A DNA stretch of 57,880 nucleotides, taken from NCBI GenBank assembly GCA_029907475.1, contig JARYLU010000017.1:1-57880 (forward strand). The letters run 5' to 3'. Origin of the DNA: Bacillota bacterium. GTDB lineage: Bacteria; Bacillota; DSM-12270; Thermacetogeniales; Thermacetogeniaceae. The notes under the pieces were generated by a model. It was not told where the DNA came from. It ran no database searches and saw nothing but the letters and a program-made list of their open reading frames with translations. Below are positions 52,349-57,880 of this stretch, piece after piece. The position numbers were made by a program, and so were the translations under genes. Position 1 is the first letter of the stretch. Each line of letters opens with the position of its first letter.

Positions 52349-53137
52349 TCACGCTATGGACCGGTGGAACTGCCTGATGGCAACGGCCGTTGAAACAGCC
52401 GCCAGAAGTGTCAGGGCAACCAGCCCCACCCAGAGATCCTGCCAGATCCATCCCTTCATAGCAACGGTACGCATCGGGGCCACCGCGTATGACAACGGGT
52501 TTACATCGGCGATGCGCCGCAGCCACACCGGCATTGCCTGGGTCGGGAACATGGCGTTGCTGGTAAACATGAGGGGCAAGGTCAGGAAGTTCATGATGGC
52601 ATGCAGGGCCTCGATGGACTTGAGCATAGAGGCAAGGGAGAGGGAAATACCCCCCATGATCACTCCGAACAGGCTCGCAAGGAGAAGCATGAACAGCACA
52701 CCGGGCAGCCCCGTGACGATGTGCACCCCCAGGATCAGGGCAATCACCACGATAATGATCACCTGGGACCAGCTCTGCACCATCAACGACAGCAATTTTC
52801 CGAGAGGGATGGCCGCCCGGTAGATGGGCGCCGTCAGCATCTTGTTCAGAAAACCCAGCCGCCGGTCCCAGAGCACCGAAGTTCCGCCGAATACCCCGCC
52901 GAACAGGGCGGTCATGATCATCACGCCGGGAACCATGAAATCCAGGTAGTTTCCTGTGCCAAGCATGCGTGCGGCAACGGGGTTGCGGGTCAGACCGGAC
53001 ATGGCGTTCCCCATCAGCACCAGCCAGACCACCGGCTGTACCACGGCCATGACCAGGCGCGACCTCTGCAGGAAGAACCGCTTCATTTCCCGCCAGAACA
53101 CCCAGTAAACATCGGAAAGCAACCTGCCCGTGTTCAT
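52349..53137 (-). CDS. ABC-2 type permease (DrrB-like)
   Basis: The 262-residue membrane protein has about six helices. FLQRSRLVMAVVQPVVWLVL, VPGVMIMTALFGGVFGGTSV, LNKMLTAPIYRAAIPLGKLL and LMFTSNAMFPTQAMPVWLRR are the DrrB/NodJ pattern. It forms a drug or lipid exporter with the overlapping ATPase gene (4-base overlap, coupled). The substrate is unknown. Confidence 0.88.
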   Translation of the reverse strand: MNTGRLLSDVYWVFWREMKRFFLQRSRLVMAVVQPVVWLVLMGNAMSGLTRNPVAARMLGTGNYLDFMVPGVMIMTALFGGVFGGTSVLWDRRLGFLNKMLTAPIYRAAIPLGKLLSLMVQSWSQVIIIVVIALILGVHIVTGLPGVLFMLLLASLFGVIMGGISLSLASMLKSIEALHAIMNFLTLPLMFTSNAMFPTQAMPVWLRRIADVNPLSYAVAPMRTVAMKGWIWQDLWVGLVALTLLAAVSTAVAIRQFHRSIA

Positions 53138-54150
53138 CCGCGCGCCCTCCTCATAATCATCCGGGACCGCATGGCCTCGTCCCGGCTCCCGCCGTTCTCC
53201 CGCATCTCCCGCCCGGTGTAATGCAGGAAGACGTCATCCAGGGAGGGCCGCTTGTGGGTAATCGCACCGATGTGGGCGGGCATGCCTGCTATCGCCTCGA
53301 AAATGCGCGGCACCGCGGTTTCCCCGTTGGTCACCACCGCCACGTAACCTCTCTCCCCCGCTTCCCTGACCCCGGTGACAAAATCCTGCCGGCGGATGGT
53401 CTCAACCGCGGCCGCTATCTCCTCTTCCGTGCCGGTGGTAAAGCGGAATTCTACGAGCTCGTCCCCGAGGGCGCTCTTCAGCCTGGAGGGGGCATCCATG
53501 ACCTTGATCCGGCCGTAGTCGATAATGGCGATGCGATCGCACAGGGCGTCCGCCTCATCCATGTAGTGGGTGGTGAGGAAGATGGTCATTTTGATGTCCT
53601 CCCTCAGGTGGTTGATGTACTGCCAGATCTCCCGCCTCGTCTGGATGTCCAGTCCGAGGGTCGGTTCGTCCAGGAAGAGCAGGCGCGGCCGGTGAATGAG
53701 GCCGCATGCGATGTCAAGCCGTTTGCGCATTCCTCCGGAGTAAGTCTCCACCAGGTCCTTCGCCCTGCCGGACAGTTCAACCATCTCAAGCACCTCTGCG
53801 ATCCGCCGTTCCGCCTCCGCCCGGGGAATGTGGTAAAAACCCGCCTGCAGCCTCAGGTTTTCGTACCCCGTGAGGTTGTCGTCAACCGCCAGGTCCTGGG
53901 ATACGTAACCAATCGCCAGGCGTACTTGGTAGGCCTGTCGGGTGATGCTCATCCCCGCCACTCTGGCACTGCCGCTGGTGGGTTTCATCAGCGTCGTCAG
54001 CATGGCAATGGTGGTAGACTTGCCCGCTCCATTGGGTCCAAGGAAACCGAAGATCTCCCCCTCTTCGACTGTAAAGGTCACACCGTCTACGGCGGTCACC
54101 CCGCCAGGAAAGGTCTTGGTAAGCCCCTCTGCTTCAATCATCGCACTCAT
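53134..54150 (-). CDS. ABC exporter ATPase (DrrA-like)
   Basis: The 338-residue ATPase has GFLGPNGAGKSTTIAMLTTL (Walker A, ~34-53), TYSGGMRKRLDIACGLIHRP (signature), LLFLDEPTLGLDIQTRREIW (Walker B) and FLTTHYMDEADALCDRI (switch His). The ~100-residue C-terminus with GKRPSLDDVFLHYTGREMRE is the drug-exporter type. ATG at 54150 follows AGGGGG. The two-gene operon has no regulator directly beside it. Unlike the broken exporter at 531-1806 it is intact. Confidence 0.92.
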   Translation of the reverse strand: MSAMIEAEGLTKTFPGGVTAVDGVTFTVEEGEIFGFLGPNGAGKSTTIAMLTTLMKPTSGSARVAGMSITRQAYQVRLAIGYVSQDLAVDDNLTGYENLRLQAGFYHIPRAEAERRIAEVLEMVELSGRAKDLVETYSGGMRKRLDIACGLIHRPRLLFLDEPTLGLDIQTRREIWQYINHLREDIKMTIFLTTHYMDEADALCDRIAIIDYGRIKVMDAPSRLKSALGDELVEFRFTTGTEEEIAAAVETIRRQDFVTGVREAGERGYVAVVTNGETAVPRIFEAIAGMPAHIGAITHKRPSLDDVFLHYTGREMRENGGSRDEAMRSRMIMRRARG

Positions 54151-54237
54151 AGTGTTCCCCCTGCAACTTAAACAAGATCATTTTTAATTCTGACCAATAT
54201 AACATAACATCCCGGACGCAAAACTTCAATTGGCCAC

Positions 54238-54284
54238 TACACTTATTTTACAGCTATCTACACTTATTTACAGCTACCTACCTC
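54238..54284. repeat. Two tandem ~20-bp repeats
   Basis: CTACACTTATTTTACAGCTAT is followed by CTACACTTATTTACAGCTAC and a third CTAC. They lie between the exporter and the holin-like gene, 3' of the latter. Function not evident. Confidence 0.5.
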
Positions 54285-54286
54285 AT

Positions 54287-54613
54287 TTAGAAAAAGACCA
54301 TGTTCAGAATTGATATGAAAATAGATACGGCAAAGGCCAGCCAGAACCCGGGGATCTGCAGGCCTTTGAGCAGGGCTCCGGTCAGCATCACCATCCAGGT
54401 GTTAATTACCAGGGTAAAGAGGCCGAAGGTCAGGATATTGAGGGGCAGGGTTAGCAGCATGATCAGCGGACGGATCAACAGGTTCACGATACCGAGCACA
54501 ACCCCGGCCCAGAGAACGGTTGCCGGGGTGTCGAACTTTATTGCGGGGAAAAAGAGAGCAGCAGCATAAAACCCCACCATGTTCATAATAAATTTCAACA
54601 GCATCATTCGCAT
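54287..54613 (-). CDS. Phage-holin-superfamily IV small membrane protein
   Basis: The 108-residue protein has four hydrophobic segments and the family pattern: LLKFIMNMVGFYAAALFFPA, ATVLWAGVVLGIVNLLIRPL, LTLPLNILTFGLFTLVINTW and LTGALLKGLQIPGFW. Despite the name, these chromosomal proteins are not phage-encoded; their role is not established. ATG at 54613 or 54607. It follows the lipoprotein on the same strand after 52 bases. Confidence 0.85.
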   Translation of the reverse strand: MRMMLLKFIMNMVGFYAAALFFPAIKFDTPATVLWAGVVLGIVNLLIRPLIMLLTLPLNILTFGLFTLVINTWMVMLTGALLKGLQIPGFWLAFAVSIFISILNMVFF

Positions 54614-54665
54614 CGGAATACCTCCTGAAACGCCCCGCGCCTAAATGCGGCGTATTTTTTGCAGT

Positions 54666-55316
54666 TTACGGCTGCTTGACCTCATACTTTTCCAGTGCGG
54701 ACGTCACCCGCGTATCACCTGATACAAACTCCCTTTTAACCAATCCCACCCCATTCTTGAAGTATTCAAATATAACATCATACTTGCCGGTTGTTTTCAC
54801 CTTGATGCAGTCAGTAAAGATCCCGGCAGGGGTGGCTACGACCGCGTCAACGTCAATTATTTCACTTTCTCTATGAGGCAGACTCCACGTCGTGCCCTCC
54901 TTTAGAGGGGCTTTCAGGATTACAGCACGCTCCTCCTGCTCGTTGTCCAGCATATTCACGGGTTCGTAAGATTCTTCCCGGTTAATGATGCGCACTACGG
55001 CATCATCCGTTGTTTCAAAAACTACGGCAGAAACTGTCCCGCCGTTGCTCTCTCTGATCTGGGCGCGATTACCTTCCGCAAAAAGCACCTCCCTGGTAAA
55101 GGAAGCGTACTCGTTGCCGGTACCAGCATATTCCCAGGTGCTTCCCGTGGTCAAGGGAAAGTAGTCACCCGGTTTTGGGGCTGGCGCTTGCCTCGCGCCG
55201 GTTGTTCCGTTTGAATGTCTTTCAGGTGCGGTTTTTTCCTGCTGAACCAAAGTGCATCCTGCGATCAGTACGGACAGCAGAATTACAAAGATCACAAATA
55301 AAGGGGTTCTGTTCAT
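54666..55316 (-). CDS. Secreted lipoprotein of unknown function
   Basis: The 216-residue protein has a lipoprotein signal (FVIFVILLSVLIAGCTLVQQ, Cys near 21). A Pro/Ala linker and a beta-rich body follow: YFPLTTGSTWEYAGTGNEYA at ~52, then PLKEGTTWSLPHRESEIIDV, KVKTTGKYDVIFEYFKNGVG and LVKREFVSGDTRVTSALEKY. This resembles the wall- or spore-associated DUF with a repeated TGSTWEY/GVGLVK pattern, in proteins of unknown role. ATG at 55316 follows GGAGGAAC. Confidence 0.75.
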   Translation of the reverse strand: MNRTPLFVIFVILLSVLIAGCTLVQQEKTAPERHSNGTTGARQAPAPKPGDYFPLTTGSTWEYAGTGNEYASFTREVLFAEGNRAQIRESNGGTVSAVVFETTDDAVVRIINREESYEPVNMLDNEQEERAVILKAPLKEGTTWSLPHRESEIIDVDAVVATPAGIFTDCIKVKTTGKYDVIFEYFKNGVGLVKREFVSGDTRVTSALEKYEVKQP

Positions 55317-55389
55317 CGTTGGTTCCTCCTCAATTATCCAGGTTATGATTTTTAAAAATGTTTCAAACTAATAGCAGGAGGTGATCTCT

Positions 55390-55524
55390 TTGTTCAGGGA
55401 AGGTACATTCGAAGTCGCTCTTAAGAGTTCGATATTCGAACCAACAGAATTCGACATTGCCGACAAGGAAGTGGTGGAAGAGGCATCCCAGGACTACCTG
55501 CGGCTCCCGGAAGTTAACCGGTAA
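55390..55524 (+). CDS. Small acidic hypothetical protein (44 residues)
   Basis: TTG at 55390 lies seven bases after AGGAGG. The frame (FREGTFEVALKSSIFEP to DYLRLPEVNR) ends at TAA, and 22 bases later a strong terminator follows, so it is probably transcribed as its own gene. It is rich in Glu and Asp. No family is recognised; it could also be the tail of a lost gene. Confidence 0.4.
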   Translation: MFREGTFEVALKSSIFEPTEFDIADKEVVEEASQDYLRLPEVNR

Positions 55525-55546
55525 GGAAAATGGGAACCACCGGCGC

Positions 55547-55582
55547 AAGCCCACGGCGGTTAAAGCTGATGGGCTTTTTTAT
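55547..55582 (+). terminator. Rho-independent terminator after the small plus-strand gene
   Basis: AAGCCCA and TGGGCTT pair around a 16-base loop with an extra CGGC/GCTG pairing, followed by TTTTTT. The remaining bases to 55,844 show no gene; only the ribosome site AGGAGGGA precedes the next gene. Confidence 0.75.
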
Positions 55583-55844
55583 CATACGAGAAAATCCTCA
55601 AGAGGGAGACCTATTCAATACTAACATACATTCTACCAGAAGCCCCTGTATCCCTCCACCAACGGAGTATAAAATGATCCAGCCTTCGAAAAAAAAGATG
55701 GCGAAAAACAGGATTTCTGCCCGGGAGCAGAAAAATATACTGATGCTCGGAGATATTATGCAGGGGTCAAGGCCATCATCCCGATACACGATGCCTGTAC
55801 CTGAAACTATACGGAATGTGTCAAGTAAGGAGGGAAGATTACTT

Positions 55845-56564
55845 ATGAAGAGGTTCGCCTTCATCGCGGACATTCACGGAAACCACCTGGCCCTGCAGGC
55901 GGTCCTTGACGATATCAAGACACAAGCGGTCGACAAGGTTTTCTGCCTGGGGGACCTGGTGGGGTATGCTCCTTTTCCCAACGAGGTTATCGAGATGATC
56001 CGCAGGGAAAGGATTCCAACCGTAATGGGAAACTACGACGACGGGGTTGGATTTGACCGTTTGGCATGCGGCTGCGATTTTCCGGACGAAGAGGCCCGCC
56101 GGGCCGGAGAGCAATCTCTTGCCTGGACGAAAGCGCACACAAGTGAAGACAACAAGGCCTTTTTGCGTGGCTTGCCGAAAGAGATTTGGATCGAGGTCGG
56201 CGATAAAAAAATACAAATGGTGCACGGCAGTCCCCGGGCCCTGAACGAATATCTCTACGAGAACGCGCCCGAGGCCCTGTTAAGCGAGATCTTTAACTGC
56301 ACTCAGGCGGACGTCCTGGTTGTTGGCCACACCCATAAGCCTTTCCACCGCATCCTCGAGGGGCGCCACCTGATCAATGCCGGCAGCGTCGGGAGGCCGA
56401 AGCACGGGGACCCCAAAGCAACTTACTGTATTTTAACCATCGACAGTGAAATCGGGGTGGAGTTCCCGAAAGTCCCATACGATTCGGATACACTGGTAGA
56501 AGCGATCCTGGCTGCGGGTCTACCGGAGGAATTCGCCAGGCTGGTGATGACCGGGAAAGAATAG
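55845..56564 (+). CDS. Metallophosphoesterase (YfcE/MJ0936-like)
   Basis: The 239-residue protein has all metal-binding motifs: FIADIHGNHLALQAVLDDI (~5-23), VFCLGDLVGYAPFPNEVIEM (GDxxG), VMGNYDDGV (GNH-like), MVHGSPR, VVGHTHKPF and INAGSVGRPKHGDPKATYCI. It is a calcineurin-like phosphodiesterase or phosphatase of two-metal type; the substrate is unknown. ATG at 55845 follows AGGAGGG; the in-frame extension back to 55530 has no ribosome site and crosses the terminator. Confidence 0.9.
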   Translation: MKRFAFIADIHGNHLALQAVLDDIKTQAVDKVFCLGDLVGYAPFPNEVIEMIRRERIPTVMGNYDDGVGFDRLACGCDFPDEEARRAGEQSLAWTKAHTSEDNKAFLRGLPKEIWIEVGDKKIQMVHGSPRALNEYLYENAPEALLSEIFNCTQADVLVVGHTHKPFHRILEGRHLINAGSVGRPKHGDPKATYCILTIDSEIGVEFPKVPYDSDTLVEAILAAGLPEEFARLVMTGKE

Positions 56565-56579
56565 GTTTCTTTCCCTCGC

Positions 56580-56897
56580 TCACCTTGTCGCCTTGATAAA
56601 GGCGCTGGCGAAGGCCCCGTCAACCAGATCCAAGTCAGCAGGATTGACTTTTGTTTTGCCCCCGAACATTGACTCAACTACGCTTTTAGTGTATACGTGC
56701 TCAGGGCGTACCTCAACGTCGCGGAAACCTACCTTCGAAAGAAGCCGCCTGTAAACATCGATGTCCAATGCCCCTGCAATACAGCCAACCCACATCTCCG
56801 CCATCCGTCTGATGGTTTCGGGAACTTCCTTGAGGGAAACGATGTCGGCAATGGCCACCCTACCACCCGGCTTGAGAACCTGCCTCCTTAACAGCAT
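56580..56897 (-). pseudogene. Methyltransferase C-terminal fragment (arsenite-methyltransferase-like)
   Basis: The 105-residue frame reads RQVLKPGGRVAIADIVSLKE, VPETIRRMAEMWVGCIAGAL, DIDVYRRLLSKVGFRDVEVR and then AFASAFIKA, which matches the second half of class I methyltransferases of the ArsM type. The AdoMet-binding N-terminal half (~150-200 residues, with the GxGxG loop and Cys residues) is absent. The frame overlaps the end of the MarR gene by ten bases, so the 5' part was lost where marR now stands. Confidence 0.7.
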
Positions 56898-57325
56898 TTA
56901 TCTGTCATCGCCCTCAATAATATTCCCAGGCTTTCAAGCACTTGTGCCCGCTTGGTCTCGGGGATGTTATTATAGACGCCTTGGAAGTAGTCCGACATCC
57001 TCGATTCAATGCTGGAAAAAACTTTTCTTCCTGCTTCGGTTAACTCAATTCTCACGTACCTCCTGTCTTCGGGTTCAAGCTCCCGCGTAACAAAACCCTG
57101 TTCCACCAGATTGTTCACCGTCCTGCTCATGGTGCTCTTGTCAAGACCCAGCAGGTCTGCCAGTTCGTTGACGGAAACAGAACCCGCCCTCCCTATTTCA
57201 ACCAGCGCATGGCACTGGCTGAAAGTAACCCCGCAGCACGACGCCTCAACTTTGTCCAAAAAGCCGAGTTTTCTGGTCAACAGCCGGATGCTTTCCCGGA
57301 GACGCTCTATATCTGTTCGGTCCAA
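56888..57325 (-). CDS. MarR-family transcriptional regulator
   Basis: The 145-residue winged-helix protein reads CCGVTFSQCHALVEIGRAGS, VSVNELADLLGLDKSTMSRT, VNNLVEQGFVTRELEPEDRR and YVRIELTEAGRKVFSSIESR. The DxR wing motif is EPEDRRYV. It ends with KCC, and an early pair of Cys in ASCCGV could make it redox- or metal-sensitive. It is followed by the methyltransferase fragment. A perfect palindrome in its promoter is probably its own operator. Confidence 0.88.
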   Translation of the reverse strand: MDRTDIERLRESIRLLTRKLGFLDKVEASCCGVTFSQCHALVEIGRAGSVSVNELADLLGLDKSTMSRTVNNLVEQGFVTRELEPEDRRYVRIELTEAGRKVFSSIESRMSDYFQGVYNNIPETKRAQVLESLGILLRAMTDKCC

Positions 57326-57358
57326 TATTTGATCACCACCTCTGATTTATATTGTACA

Positions 57359-57373
57359 ATACAACAGTTGTAT
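57359..57373. promoter_or_regulatory. MarR operator candidate
   Basis: ATACAAC-A-GTTGTAT is a perfect 7-1-7 palindrome upstream of the marR start, overlapping the spacer between TTGTAA and TACAAT promoter-like boxes on the minus strand. Its position suits auto-repression. Confidence 0.6.
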
Positions 57374-57499
57374 TTTACAACTATAATAAAATATATGCCC
57401 CTACCCTTCTTGCATAGAGCTTTTGCGCAGAAACACTCCAGTAAGCGGATATAAATATCTTGTGCCCCAGAGATTAGATACAAAAACCAAAGGTAATAA

Positions 57500-57765
57500 G
57501 ATAGAATTAGATCATGAACAGGATAGGTACACCGCAGAGTTCAAGTCCAGGGTAGTCCTGGAATTATTGAGGGAAGAAAAGACCCTCAGCCAGATCTCTG
57601 TAGAAAGAAGAGCAGATCTGGATCAGCATGAACGGCAAGGGCAGTTTCACTGATAACGCTATCACCGACGGTTTATCCGATCCTTGCCTCATCAAAGCCT
57701 GGGTTACAAGACTCCGTCGAGTGTGTACTGTGCCCCCTGGCAGTCCAGGGAGGTAATATAATCAA
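57500..57765 (+). pseudogene. Degenerate IS3-family transposase pieces
   Basis: Three scraps appear in order: YTAEFKSRVVLELLREEKTL (OrfA helix-turn-helix start), then in another frame ISMNGKGSFTDNAIT (OrfB catalytic-core region), then HQSLGYKTPSSVY (OrfB C-terminus) ending at TAA near 57,763. Most of the element is deleted. The final ~115 bases of the window show no gene. Confidence 0.75.
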
Positions 57766-57880
57766 GGAGCCTGGTAAAGGCGGCCTGATACTGGGTACTC
57801 TTGAAAAAAACAAAAATAAAACTAATGGATGCACCAAGGGGTAAGTATGCCCTTTTTGTAGAGCTATTGTTAAATATTGG

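Noticed and set aside
1-57880. tRNA or rRNA genes
   Set aside because: I searched by eye for GGTTCRANNCC-type T-loops with matching acceptor stems and found none that fold as tRNA.

Overview
The window looks like chromosome from an anaerobic, probably thermophilic, endospore-forming clostridial Firmicute of the acetogen or syntrophic acetate/formate-oxidiser type (relatives of Thermacetogenium, Syntrophaceticus, Moorella or Pelotomaculum). The evidence is three selenocysteine formate dehydrogenases, a HydABC-like electron-transfer module, molybdate uptake and molybdenum-cofactor genes, a [FeFe]-hydrogenase-like sensor cluster, a LysM/SleB-type hydrolase behind a c-di-AMP riboswitch, and a sulfide-type Thi4. 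The species cannot be named from sequence alone.

Layout. 1-7,800: AT-rich accessory arm with a decayed peptide/ABC-export locus, a lipoprotein, a secreted amidase, a GAF-LuxR regulator, and scraps of a transposase and a Dam methylase. 7,800-19,100: a Uma2 nuclease, a stray modC fragment, formate dehydrogenase 1, a broken HTH-PBP regulator, modABC, a radical SAM protein, a PadR regulator and two MoeA-like proteins. 19,100-27,750: formate dehydrogenases 2 and 3, the latter last in a NuoE/2Fe-2S/NuoF operon. 28,000-34,800: c-di-AMP riboswitch and cell-wall hydrolase, a radical SAM-PDZ protein, lgt, a DnaA-box-like cluster, and the tsaE-tsaB-rimI-tsaD operon. 34,900-39,000: DRTGG / ATPase / hydrogenase-like / DRTGG / PHP / ATPase operon. 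39,000-43,700: thiamine operon under a TPP riboswitch. 43,700-51,600: GATase, BTAD regulator, nagA, alr, nnr, acpS, cheW and a VanW protein. 51,700-57,880: BON protein, ABC exporter, holin-like protein, lipoprotein, phosphoesterase, truncated methyltransferase, MarR regulator and IS3 debris.

How it works together. The 8.8-27.7 kb block is a formate/molybdenum regulon. ModABC imports molybdate or tungstate, MoeA-like proteins help build the cofactor, and three Sec enzymes use it. One enzyme is tied to NAD(H) and probably ferredoxin through NuoE/NuoF-like partners. Three leaders (before modA, FDH1 and FDH2) share one architecture: CUCCGAG, an 11-nt tetraloop receptor (CCUAAR...UAUGG), a GGAAAC loop, a GGAAAGGAG box and then a terminator-like hairpin. 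I read these as molybdenum-cofactor (Moco) riboswitches. Each dehydrogenase UGA is followed by a hairpin with a GGUCU loop, as in the E. coli fdhF SECIS.

The most unusual items are the repeated Moco leaders with a five-copy 10-bp phased repeat at the modABC promoter; the hydrogenase-like sensor that keeps cluster cysteines but lacks the proton-relay cysteine; a 33-residue Gly/Trp-rich peptide with a structured leader next to a deletion-fused ABC exporter; and DnaA-box-like sites between lgt and tsaD.
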